Source: Plantactinospora endophytica (GTDB taxonomy: Bacteria; Actinomycetota; Actinomycetes; Mycobacteriales; Micromonosporaceae). Taken from it: 64,000 nucleotides of DNA. The notes beneath the pieces are model-generated. The model was not told where the DNA came from. It worked only from the letters and a program-made list of their open reading frames with translations, and made no database searches. The position numbers and the translations under genes are program-made. How positions within the stretch are numbered: the stretch's first letter is position 1; each line of letters starts with the position of its first letter. This document shows, piece after piece, positions 1-8,303 of this stretch. The stretch covers positions 62,001-126,000 of the forward strand of contig NZ_BONW01000042.1 in the NCBI RefSeq assembly GCF_016862915.1, written 5' to 3'.

Positions 1-2059
1 GCGAGATGGTCCAGCCGGCGCCGGTGGTGTTGGTGAAGGTGCCGACGGTGGCGGTCCAGCCGTTCGCGCCGCCCTCGACGTCGTCCGACCAGGTGGTGGT
101 GCCGCCCGAGGTGACCGAGAAGTCGTCGGTGAACCAGCCGGTGTCCTCGAACGCGGCGTCGGTGGCGTAGCGCAGCCGCAGTTGCACGGTCTGGCCGGCG
201 AAGGCGGTCAGGTTGACGTAGTCGTGCCGCCACTCGCCGCCGGTGCTGCCGGTCAGGCCGTACTTCTTGTTGCCGTAGTCGCGCAGCCGGCCGTTGGGGT
301 CGGCGTCGCCGTCGTCGGTGGAGACGAGGTTGCCGGCGGCGTCGAAGACCTTCTGCTCGGCCCAGGTGCCGCCACCGTCGGTGGACACCTCGACGAAGCC
401 GTAGTCCCAGTCCTCCTCGATCGAGTAGTTGTTCCACAGCCAGAACCGCACGTCACCGCCGGCCGGCACGTCGAGCGTGCGGGACAGCCGTACGTCCGCC
501 CAGGACTGGTCGTTGCTGGTCCACCACTGGCCCTCCCCGCTGTGCGGGGTGGAGAGGCTGATCTGCTTGGCCGGCAGGTTCACCCGGACACCGTCCTCGG
601 TGCCGACCGGGGTACGCGAGGTCTGTCCCAGCTTGACCCGGGCCGGGTCGTCGCCCGGGTTGAGGATCACCGGATCGGCCCAGCCCAGCACGAACTTGTC
701 CCACAGGCCCATGTGGGTGGGGATGCCCTGGAAGATCGGGCCGGTGTGCGAGCCGGCGGACATCAGGTCCCAGAAGTCGACGTCGGACTCGCCGCCGGAG
801 CCGATGTCGTAGAGGTCGGGCAGGCCGAGGTCGTGGCCGTACTCGTGGGCGAAGACCCCGACGCCGGAGTCCTCCGGCTGGACGATGTAGTTGCTGATCA
901 TCTTGTCGGTACCCGGGATGGTGTGACCGGGCACGATCGCGGACGAGTGCGCCCAGATCGCGTACGGGCCCTCCTTGCCGCCGCCGCCCGACTTGTCCTC
1001 ACCGGCGTGCACCAGTACCAGGTGGTCGACGACGCCGTCCGGCTCGTTGAAGTTGCCGTCGCCGTCGGAGTCCGCGACGTCCTCGATGTCGTAGTCGGCC
1101 CACGGGAAGTTCGGGTTCTGCGCCGCCAGCACGTTCACCGCGTCGACGCCGAGCGCGCCCGGCCCGGCCGGGTTGTCCGGGTGCCCGTTCATGTCCTGGC
1201 TGGCCCCGGCGACCCAGACACCGTCGGACTGCGTGCAGGTGTCGGCGCCGTACCACGCCTCCGAGTGCGGCACGGTCACCCAGGGGGTCGCCTCGCCGTC
1301 CACGGTGTACGCACCCTTGGACATCTCCAGGTACATGTTGCGCATCGTGTAGCCGCGCAGGTCGATGCCGCGCTTGCCGTCCGGGCCGCGCAGGTCGGTG
1401 CGGACCCGCTCGGTGATGCCCTCCCGGCTGTAGAGCATCTTGTTGTACAGCTCGGTGGAGAAGTCCGGCACCCACATCGAGTTGTTGTCCGGGTGCGACG
1501 CCTTCGCCGGGTTCGGGATGTTGTTGTGCAGCGGCCCGTTCTGGACGTTGCCGGGCACGCAGTCCCGCTCGTTCTGCGGCGTGGTGGCGTCGTCGAAGGT
1601 CGCCTGCGGCACCATCACGCCGCTGAAGTCGTCGTTCGCGTTGGGGTTGAACTCGACCAGGATGGTCAGCAGCTTCGCGACCTGTGTCTCGTCGGCCTGC
1701 TTGTAGCGGATGTGCCGGGGGTTCTTACCGGTCCGGATCGCCTCGGCCTCGGTCTTGGCCAGCCCCCTGGCCGCGACCGGGTTGCCCTCGGAGAACTTCC
1801 GACCGTACACGGCGACCGGATCCGGGCTCGCCTGCTTGACCTTGCGCTTGCCGTTCTGGACCACCACCTCCGGGCCGTCGCTGGGCCGCTCGACCTTCGC
1901 GTCGACGTAGTTGATGTAGTAGTCCCGCTCCGTCGGGTTGAACCGGGCCGAACGGTCGGCGGTCGCCGGCCCCGCACTGCCTACCGCCACTCCGGCCGCC
2001 GCGACGAGCAGCACGGGTACGGTCACCAGCGCCCGTCTCTTCCCGCCTGCCCATCTCAT
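1..2059 (-). CDS. Secreted M6 family (immune inhibitor A type) metalloprotease, C-terminus cut by window edge
   Basis: A secreted zinc endopeptidase that degrades proteins outside the cell. Translation from the ATG at 2059 gives a signal peptide (Arg/Lys-rich start, a Leu/Val/Ala core, then GPATA before Asp, about residues 1-34). The zinc motif HEYGH, followed by DLGLPDLYD, sits at about residues 405-409, which is the M6 signature. After it comes a region rich in Gly, Trp and Asp, resembling the beta-sandwich domain that follows the catalytic domain in InhA proteins; it is still open at base 1, so the C-terminus is missing. ATG 2059 is preferred over the ATG at 2054 because only that frame gives the signal peptide and HEYGH; a G-run just upstream can act as ribosome binding site. 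The upstream region holds a perfect dyad at 2185-2204. The long open frame on the opposite strand is a GC artefact. Confidence 0.88.
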   Translation of the reverse strand, partial: MRWAGGKRRALVTVPVLLVAAAGVAVGSAGPATADRSARFNPTERDYYINYVDAKVERPSDGPEVVVQNGKRKVKQASPDPVAVYGRKFSEGNPVAARGLAKTEAEAIRTGKNPRHIRYKQADETQVAKLLTILVEFNPNANDDFSGVMVPQATFDDATTPQNERDCVPGNVQNGPLHNNIPNPAKASHPDNNSMWVPDFSTELYNKMLYSREGITERVRTDLRGPDGKRGIDLRGYTMRNMYLEMSKGAYTVDGEATPWVTVPHSEAWYGADTCTQSDGVWVAGASQDMNGHPDNPAGPGALGVDAVNVLAAQNPNFPWADYDIEDVADSDGDGNFNEPDGVVDHLVLVHAGEDKSGGGGKEGPYAIWAHSSAIVPGHTIPGTDKMISNYIVQPEDSGVGVFAHEYGHDLGLPDLYDIGSGGESDVDFWDLMSAGSHTGPIFQGIPTHMGLWDKFVLGWADPVILNPGDDPARVKLGQTSRTPVGTEDGVRVNLPAKQISLSTPHSGEGQWWTSNDQSWADVRLSRTLDVPAGGDVRFWLWNNYSIEEDWDYGFVEVSTDGGGTWAEQKVFDAAGNLVSTDDGDADPNGRLRDYGNKKYGLTGSTGGEWRHDYVNLTAFAGQTVQLRLRYATDAAFEDTGWFTDDFSVTSGGTTTWSDDVEGGANGWTATVGTFTNTTGAGWTIS

Positions 2060-2705
2060 CCCCCCGCCGAATATCCGTCCTTGCACGTCCCTCCCCTTCC
2101 GCGCGTCCCTGAGCGAAGAACTCACCCGACGCATCCGCCCGGATACGCAGGCAACGACAGGCACGCTATGCGACGGCAGAGTCATGGACAACCACCGTTG
2201 TCCAATCGGCGGCACACAAGAGTTTCAACCGGACAGTTCGCGCTCGGCCCTTCAGCACGGACGTTTCCGGCAGGCGGTCGTGCACTTCTGGGCGACGGAG
2301 GGCCGCCCGGGTAGCCGCGCCGACGCCCCGTCGCCCACCGCTGTCCGGAGTGCTCCGTGGGCTGCCGGGGCCGGGCCGGCGCCGACCGGGCCGGTTGATG
2401 CAGCAGTCGTCCATGGTCGGCGGCAGCGGCCGTCGGGCTGGTGCCGGGCCTTGGGCGACCGGCGGGTCGGTGGACCGGAACGTGACCTCCGCCGGGACGC
2501 CGCCGCCACGCCGGGCCAGAACGTGGCACACCGGCTGACCGACGTCGACGCCGCGGCCGTCCGCGCAGGTGAGCGAAGGTTTGGAAGTTTCTCGGCGAGT
2601 CCCCGTTATCTGGACGTCCATCGATGCATCAACTACAGTCCCGGTCCACAGGAAAGCGCATTCCCATCCGCACCCACCACCGTCCACGCTCCCGGAGGTC
2701 CCCAG
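2060..2705. other. Divergent intergenic region between protease and pectate lyase
   Basis: 646 bases with no convincing gene. It holds the dyad at 2185-2204 and, nearer the lyase, GGAAGTTTC at 2584-2592, which overlaps a weak promoter-like pair (TTGGAA at 2582-2587 and TTATCT at 2607-2612, spacer 19). GGAAGTTTC recurs in front of two sugar-transport operons in this window (14363-14371, and inverted at 56651-56659). Confidence 0.5.
2185..2204. promoter_or_regulatory. Perfect 8+8 bp dyad, candidate operator
   Basis: TGGACAAC, a four-base CACC spacer, then GTTGTCCA. It lies 126 bases upstream of the M6 protease start and about 500 bases upstream of the PL3 lyase, so it more likely serves the protease. 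The size suits a LacI, TetR or MarR dimer. No adjacent gene identifies the binder. Confidence 0.4.
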
Positions 2706-3983
2706 ATGACCCAATCCACCCTGGCGGCCGGGCTCGCCCGTCCCGCCGGACGCTGGCGAGCGGCAGTACTCGCCGGCGCGACCACGCTGGCCGCCGTGGC
2801 GACGATCGGCATCGTCGACGTCGGCACCGCCTCGGCCGCCACCGTCGACACCAACGCCAATTACGTGATCATCTCCCGGCACAGCGGCAAGGCGATGGAC
2901 GTCTACAACTGGGCCACCAACGACGGTGCCCCGATCGTCCAGTTCGCCCGCAACGACCTGGCCGTCCAGCAGTGGCGGTTCGTCGACGCCGGGAGCGGCT
3001 ACTACAAGATCCGCTCGGTGCACAGCGGCAAGGTGCTGGAGCTGCCGAACTCGAACGACGGTACCGGCCTGGTCCAGATGACCGACAACAACAACACCCG
3101 GCAGCACTTCCGGCTCGCCGACTCCGACGGCGGGCACGTCCGGTTCATCAACCGGCACACCAGCAAGGCCCTGGACGTCTGGGAGTGGTCGACCGCCGAC
3201 GGCGCCCCGATCGCCCAGTTCGCCGACCTGAACGGCGCCAACCAGCAGTGGCGGCTGGTCGTCGTCACCGGTGGCGGCACACCGCCGACGAACCCGCCGC
3301 CGACGGGTTCCTGGCCCACCCCGACCGGCCAGGTCGGCGTCAACGGCACCATCTCGGTCTCCGGCACGCTGGACGGCGGGATGCGACGGTACTGCTGCAT
3401 CGGCGACGGCGGCCAGGAGGAGAGCCAGGACCCGATGTTCAGCCTGGCCTCCGGCGCCACGCTACAGAACGTCATCATCGGCGGGCCGGCCGGCGACGGC
3501 GTGCACTGTGCCGGGCCGTGCACCCTGCGCAACGTCTGGTGGGAGGACGTGGGCGAGGACGCCGCCACCTTCCGGGGCAGCGGATCGCCGAGCTTCCTGG
3601 TCGACGGCGGCGGCGCGCGCAGCGCCAGCGACAAGGTCTTCCAGCACAACGGGCCCGGCACGCTGACCATCCAGAACTTCCAGGCCAGCAACTTCGGCAC
3701 CTTCTACCGCTCCTGCGGCAACTGCTCGACCCAGCACCGGCGCAACGTCGTCATCCGCAACGTCACGCTGACCCGGCCCGGCAACACCGTCGCCGGAGTC
3801 AACGTCAACTACGGCGACACCGCCCGGTTCACCGGGATCACCATCGTCAACGACTCCGGCCGGTCGATGGTGATCTGCCGCAAGTACAACGGCAACAGCA
3901 GCGGCGACGAGCCCACCCAGGTCGGCACCGGCGCCGACGGCACCAACTGCATCTACTCCGCGTCCGACCTCACCTACCGGTAG
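2706..3983 (+). CDS. Secreted pectate lyase, family PL3, with N-terminal ricin-type lectin domain
   Basis: Cleaves polygalacturonate by beta-elimination outside the cell. The 425-residue product starts at ATG 2706. It has a signal peptide ending near the AxA site before VDTNANY (about residue 46). A ricin-B/RICIN_2 lectin domain with repeated QQW and Q-F-R patterns (SGKAMDVYNW, SGKVLELPN, SKALDVWEW) covers about residues 48-190. A Pro/Gly/Thr linker follows, then the PL3 catalytic beta-helix (about 210-425) with the family's many cysteines (RRYCCIGDGGQEE, GVHCAGPCTLRNVWWEDVGEDA). The frame is open much further upstream, but the signal peptide fixes the start. It is followed on the same strand by a PL9 lyase, making a two-lyase pectin unit; a strong hairpin separates them. 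Confidence 0.92.
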   Translation: MTQSTLAAGLARPAGRWRAAVLAGATTLAAVATIGIVDVGTASAATVDTNANYVIISRHSGKAMDVYNWATNDGAPIVQFARNDLAVQQWRFVDAGSGYYKIRSVHSGKVLELPNSNDGTGLVQMTDNNNTRQHFRLADSDGGHVRFINRHTSKALDVWEWSTADGAPIAQFADLNGANQQWRLVVVTGGGTPPTNPPPTGSWPTPTGQVGVNGTISVSGTLDGGMRRYCCIGDGGQEESQDPMFSLASGATLQNVIIGGPAGDGVHCAGPCTLRNVWWEDVGEDAATFRGSGSPSFLVDGGGARSASDKVFQHNGPGTLTIQNFQASNFGTFYRSCGNCSTQHRRNVVIRNVTLTRPGNTVAGVNVNYGDTARFTGITIVNDSGRSMVICRKYNGNSSGDEPTQVGTGADGTNCIYSASDLTYR

Positions 3984-3998
3984 CAGCCGGGCCGCGCC

Positions 3999-4033
3999 GG
4001 GCGGGCCCGCGCCTCCACCACGCGGGCCCGCCC
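3999..4033. terminator. 13-bp stem hairpin between the two lyase genes
   Basis: GGGCGGGCCCGCG (3999-4011) pairs perfectly with CGCGGGCCCGCCC (4021-4033) across a nine-base loop. There is no T-run, as is usual in such genomes. It could terminate PL3 transcription or only protect the 3' end, with read-through into PL9. Confidence 0.55.
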
Positions 4034-4060
4034 CCGGTCGACCACCAGGGAGTTCCTCGA

Positions 4061-5272
4061 ATGTCTCGACGACTGCACCGAACGGCACTGACCATGGCCC
4101 TGACCGCCACCGTCGCCGCCACCGGAGGCGCCACCCTCGGCCCCACCGTCCCGGCCCGGGCCGCCGCCTCGACACTGGTCGTGGCGACGAACGGCAACGA
4201 CGCCAACCCGGGCACCGTGAGCGCGCCGCTGGCGACGCTGGGCCAGGCGGTCGCGCTCGCCACCCCGGGTACGACCATCGCGCTGCGCGGTGGCACCTAC
4301 CAGTTCGGCACCAACGTACGGATCATGAAGGACGGGACGTCGGCGAACCCGTACACGGTCACCAACTACAACGGCGAACGGGTGGTACTCGACGGGGAGA
4401 ACCTGCCGCACACCCCGGCGCCGCTCGGCGGCAGCATTCCCAACCTGGAGCGCGGGGTGCTGCACATCGAGGCCGACTACTGGCGGTTCCGGGGCCTGGA
4501 GATCATCCACGGCCCGTACGCGATCTTCTGCCGGGACTGCAACAACAACGTCTTCGACCGGATCGTCGCCCGGGACAACTACGAGTCCGGGGTGCAGATC
4601 CAGAGCGCGTCCAGCAACAACCAGGTACTCAACCTCGACGCGTACGGCAACCGCGACCCGCGCAAGAACGGCGAGAGCGCCGACGGGCTCGCCATCAAGG
4701 AGGGCTCGGGCACCGGCAACGTCGTACGCGGCGCCCGGTTGTGGAACAACTCCGACGACGGCTTCGACGCCTGGCTGTTCACCTCGCCGATCCTGGTGGA
4801 GAACTCGGCCGCCTGGGGCAACGGCGTCAACCGGTGGAACCTGCCGGACTACGTCGGCGACGGCAACGGCTTCAAGATGGGCGGCGGCGACCCCGACCCG
4901 CCGGCCAACCACACCATCCGGAACAGCGTCGCCTTCGACAACGCGGTCGGCGGCTTCATCGACAACGGCAACCCGGGCACCATCACCGTCGACCGGAACA
5001 GCGCCTGGCGCAACGGCGACGGCGGTTTCAAGTTCGCCAACTCCACGTCCCGGCTGACCGGGAACCTCGCCGTCGCCAACGGCGCCGGGGTCTCGCTCGG
5101 CTCCTCCACCGCGACCGGCAACTCGTGGAACATCAAGGGTTCCTGGAGCGCGTCCGACCTGGTCAGCACCAACTCGTCCACGTTGACCGGCGCCCGCGAC
5201 ACGAACGGCAACATCCGTCCCTCGGACTTCCTGCGCCCGCGCAACTACCCCCAGCTCGGCGCCCGGCTGTAG
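4061..5272 (+). CDS. Secreted pectate lyase, family PL9
   Basis: A predicted exo- or endo-acting pectate lyase on de-esterified polygalacturonate. The 403-residue product starts at ATG 4061. A signal peptide (about residues 1-36) ends in ARAAAS. The rest is a right-handed parallel beta-helix: ATNGNDANPGT near the start, then GLEIIHGPYAIFCRDCNNNVFD, SNNQVLNLDAYGN, NSDDGFDAW and GDGNGFKMGG, which are PL9 landmarks including the calcium-binding and catalytic region. The size matches single-domain PL9 enzymes. It lies 77 bases after PL3 in the same direction. A strong convergent hairpin (5288-5323) follows. Confidence 0.9.
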   Translation: MSRRLHRTALTMALTATVAATGGATLGPTVPARAAASTLVVATNGNDANPGTVSAPLATLGQAVALATPGTTIALRGGTYQFGTNVRIMKDGTSANPYTVTNYNGERVVLDGENLPHTPAPLGGSIPNLERGVLHIEADYWRFRGLEIIHGPYAIFCRDCNNNVFDRIVARDNYESGVQIQSASSNNQVLNLDAYGNRDPRKNGESADGLAIKEGSGTGNVVRGARLWNNSDDGFDAWLFTSPILVENSAAWGNGVNRWNLPDYVGDGNGFKMGGGDPDPPANHTIRNSVAFDNAVGGFIDNGNPGTITVDRNSAWRNGDGGFKFANSTSRLTGNLAVANGAGVSLGSSTATGNSWNIKGSWSASDLVSTNSSTLTGARDTNGNIRPSDFLRPRNYPQLGARL

Positions 5273-5287
5273 CCGGTCCCCGACCGG

Positions 5288-5323
5288 CCACCGGCCCGGC
5301 GAAGTCCCTCGCCGGGCCGGTGG
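5288..5323. terminator. 15-bp perfect hairpin between convergent genes
   Basis: CCACCGGCCCGGCGA (5288-5302) and TCGCCGGGCCGGTGG (5309-5323) pair perfectly over a six-base loop between the stops of PL9 (plus) and the glycosidase (minus), so it can terminate both directions. Confidence 0.75.
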
Positions 5324-5359
5324 AGTCCGTCGCCGCTTCGGCCACGGGGTGATGGCGGG

Positions 5360-8149
5360 TTACGGGGACGTGATCGAGTACGTCACGCCGGCCTGGGTCG
5401 GGAACGAGACGACGTCACCGCTGACCGTCGGCGTCACCGTGCCACCGCCGGACCGGGTGACCACGACCGTCCGGCCCGGCCACGGGTTACGCAGCCGGAG
5501 CTGCCGACCCTGCTCGCTGGTCACGTCCACATAGCTCACCCGGCCGCCGGTGAGCTGGCTCGACACCAGGAACGCGTCCCGCTCCCGCAGCTTGACGAAG
5601 CTGGCGTCCCGGCCGGTCGGCCAGACCGGGAACACCGTCACGATGCCGTCGTCGCTCTGCACCAGCAGGTTGTTCACCGCCTCGGTGGCGCCGGACTTCT
5701 CCAGCCCGTGCCACTCGTCGCGGATCCGCAGGTTCGGGTCGGTCTTGGCATTGATCTGCGCCTTGAGCCGGTCGATCAGGCTCTGCGCCGGATAGCCCAC
5801 CCGGGCCGCCTGGGTGAACACCTTCGGGAAACTGTTGTCCTGCCCCCAGGAGTTCATCGCGTCCAGCGTGTCGATCGCCCGCTGCCGGTCGGCGGCCGGC
5901 GAGTTGATCCCGAGCGCCTCGCCGGGATGGATGAACTCCAGGTTGACGGTGTTGTCACCGGGCCGGATCGCCCGGCCGTCGGAGACCGTGCCGGGGTCGC
6001 CGAGCGCGTACACCGTCCTGCCGTTGTACGTGGTGGTGGCGATCGGCGGGAGGCCGTTGAGCATCTGCTGCCAGAGCGGGCGCGACCCGGCGTCGAGACC
6101 GAGTTCGTTGCTGGCGGCGAGCAGCGAGGTCAGCAGGTAGCGCAGCATCCCCACGTCCAGGCTCGGGTTACGCGCCCAGGTGCCCTCGTGCGGCCCGCCC
6201 CAGGTGGTGTACCGGCCGGTCGCCGAGTTGTACTCCATCCACCGGCTGAAGAAGGTCGCCACCTCCTTCATGAACGGGTACGCCCGGTTCTGTAGGTAGC
6301 TGCGGTCCCGGGTGTAGTCCCAGTACCGGATGAACTCCACCACGGCGAACAGCGAGTTGCCGACCTGCTGCCAGTAGTTGGTGTCCGGGGTACCGCCGAA
6401 CGGGCTGATCCCGACCGGGAAGAGCACCCCGCCGGGGATGCCGCCGGTGCCGAACCGGGGCGTGACGTAGTCGGACTTGACCCGTTGCAGCTCCTGCACC
6501 GACAGCCGCCGCGCCTCCGGCAGGTAGCTGGTGATCGCGTCCATGAACGGCATCGCGAAGTCGGCCCGGTTCGACGAGTACGCCCCGTAGAAGTTGGCGT
6601 TGAAGTTGTAGTTCATGTGGTAGTCGCCGCTGAAGTACGGGTCGTCCTTGGTGATCCAGAGCCCGTACAGCCCCGGCGCGGTCTTGCCGTTGCGGCTCGC
6701 CGACCCGAGGAAGTACTGGGCGGCGTAGTAGAACCGCTCCAGCACGTCGTCGTTCAGGTCGACGTAGGAGCGCAGCCAGTACTGCTTCCACCACTCGACA
6801 TGCTGGTTGTAGAGAGCGTCCAGGCCGGTACCGGTCTGCGCGTCGGCGAGGCTCCGGGCGCTCGGCGCCGGATCGGCCGGGTTGGCGCCACCGCCCGCGA
6901 CGGCGGTGGTCAGCCGTACAGTCTGGCCGGGTTGCAGGTCGAACTGGAACCGGGCGGTGTTGCCCGACGAGGTCGGTGCGCCGACCGGGCTGGTGCCGAC
7001 GATCCGGCTGGCCAGCGCGGCCCGGGACACCCAGCGGGAGCCGGACGGGGTGGTCCGGGCCGCCCAGGTGGTGCTGCCGGAAACCCCGGAGGTCTGGGTG
7101 AAGCCGCCCGTCGGACTTGTCGCACCCGACCAGGTACGCGCCTCCAGCCGCACCGGCGCGCTGCCGGTGGACCGGATCGAGGTGACCAGCACGTTGTCGT
7201 TCGCCGCCAGCCAGGTCTTCAGCACCACCGGCTGGCCGCCGATCGTCATCGTGGTGTCGACCTCGCCCCGGAGGATGTTCTGCTCCTCCAGGAACGGCCC
7301 GCCCGGGTCGCCGCCGCCGGGGCCGCCGCCCGCGCCGTAGAGTTCGAGCTGACCGATCCGGGCCCGTGGGTTCTGCTGCGAGTCCGGCGTGCTGCCCTGG
7401 GTCGGCTCGCTGACCACCAGCCGCACCCACCGGGCGGTACGCGACGCCACCGTCCGGTCGGTGACCGCCGCCGTGTTGCCGGTGACGGTGTCGATAGTCG
7501 TCCAGTTCTGGTTGTCGGTCGACGTCTGCACCTGGAAGTCGCGGGTGTTGTTGGCCGTCTCGGCCGGCCGGGCCGCGCTGTCGTGCCGGACGATGTACCG
7601 GGTGAACGTCTTCGCGCTGCCCAGGTCGACGGTGAGGGTCTGCGGCTTGCCGACCTCGGAGACCCAGCCCTCGTAGCCGCTCCCCCACTGCCCGCTGACC
7701 GCGCGGGCCGGCGGGAACGACGGATGCGAGCTGGTGGCGGTGGCGGTCGCGCCGAGCGCCAGGTTGGTCGAGCCGGAGCTCCCGCTGGCGGCGGCCAGGG
7801 TGACCCCGCCGACCGGGGCGACCGCCGGCCCGGGATTGCCGCGCCAGAAGTTGCCCTTCGAGACGAGGAACGTCTTCACTCCGGTGGAGCCGGCGGAGGT
7901 GACGCCGATGTCGCCGTTGCCGAGCAGGGCGGTGCTCGGCATTCCGTTGACGATCGAGTTGACGTAGGACTGGTCGGTCCAGCGGCCCTTGATGTTCGCG
8001 AGCAGCGACTGGATCGCCGCCCACTGCTGGTCGGGGGTGGGTGTCGCGGCCTGGGCCGGGCCTGAGACGACGCTCAGGCCGGCAACGACCGTGGTGACGA
8101 CAGCTCCGGCGAGGATCCGCCGGAGGTGTCGCGGCCGTCGTGGGATCAC
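5360..8149 (-). CDS. Secreted GH95-like (alpha/alpha)6 glycosidase with inserted discoidin (F5/8C) domain
   Basis: Likely hydrolyses a plant glycan side chain outside the cell. GTG 8149 is chosen because it follows AGGAAGG and opens directly into a signal peptide (RR near the start, hydrophobic core, GPAQAA), giving 929 residues. After an N-terminal beta-rich part, an F5/8 type C (CBM32-like) carbohydrate-binding domain (about residues 140-280: LALGATATATSSHP ... RWVRLVVSEP) interrupts the sandwich. The (alpha/alpha)6 barrel follows, with GDYHMNYNFNANFYG, WGGPHEGTW and a closing RNPWPG beta-domain. The layout resembles GH95 fucosidases, but the usual NINLQMNYW motif is replaced by NYNFNANF, so substrate specificity is open. 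It lies downstream of a sugar-uptake operon in the same direction but behind a strong hairpin, so it probably has its own promoter. Confidence 0.7.
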   Translation of the reverse strand: MIPRRPRHLRRILAGAVVTTVVAGLSVVSGPAQAATPTPDQQWAAIQSLLANIKGRWTDQSYVNSIVNGMPSTALLGNGDIGVTSAGSTGVKTFLVSKGNFWRGNPGPAVAPVGGVTLAAASGSSGSTNLALGATATATSSHPSFPPARAVSGQWGSGYEGWVSEVGKPQTLTVDLGSAKTFTRYIVRHDSAARPAETANNTRDFQVQTSTDNQNWTTIDTVTGNTAAVTDRTVASRTARWVRLVVSEPTQGSTPDSQQNPRARIGQLELYGAGGGPGGGDPGGPFLEEQNILRGEVDTTMTIGGQPVVLKTWLAANDNVLVTSIRSTGSAPVRLEARTWSGATSPTGGFTQTSGVSGSTTWAARTTPSGSRWVSRAALASRIVGTSPVGAPTSSGNTARFQFDLQPGQTVRLTTAVAGGGANPADPAPSARSLADAQTGTGLDALYNQHVEWWKQYWLRSYVDLNDDVLERFYYAAQYFLGSASRNGKTAPGLYGLWITKDDPYFSGDYHMNYNFNANFYGAYSSNRADFAMPFMDAITSYLPEARRLSVQELQRVKSDYVTPRFGTGGIPGGVLFPVGISPFGGTPDTNYWQQVGNSLFAVVEFIRYWDYTRDRSYLQNRAYPFMKEVATFFSRWMEYNSATGRYTTWGGPHEGTWARNPSLDVGMLRYLLTSLLAASNELGLDAGSRPLWQQMLNGLPPIATTTYNGRTVYALGDPGTVSDGRAIRPGDNTVNLEFIHPGEALGINSPAADRQRAIDTLDAMNSWGQDNSFPKVFTQAARVGYPAQSLIDRLKAQINAKTDPNLRIRDEWHGLEKSGATEAVNNLLVQSDDGIVTVFPVWPTGRDASFVKLRERDAFLVSSQLTGGRVSYVDVTSEQGRQLRLRNPWPGRTVVVTRSGGGTVTPTVSGDVVSFPTQAGVTYSITSP

Positions 8150-8248
8150 GGGGGTTCCTTCCTGGTACGGCGGGATCACCGCCGGTCGAGCCGGGCGTCC
8201 GTGTTCGGCGGGCAGCACCCGCCTGGCACGGACGGCACCCGCTTCGGC

Positions 8249-8298
8249 GGGCGCCGCCTGCCTCGGCAGCGCGGAGCTGCGTCCGGCAGGCGGCGCCC
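8249..8298. terminator. 14-bp perfect inverted repeat after the sugar operon
   Basis: GGGCGCCGCCTGCC (8249-8262) pairs with GGCAGGCGGCGCCC (8285-8298) over a 22-base loop, just past the stop of the cytosolic glycosidase (minus strand). It is a likely terminator of the transport operon. Confidence 0.6.
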
Positions 8299-8303
8299 AC
8301 GCC

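Noticed and set aside
182-2314. 710-codon plus-strand open frame
   Set aside because: It is antisense to the M6 protease, whose frame has a signal peptide and HEYGH. Translation is Val/Arg/Gly-rich with no motifs, the usual GC-bias artefact.
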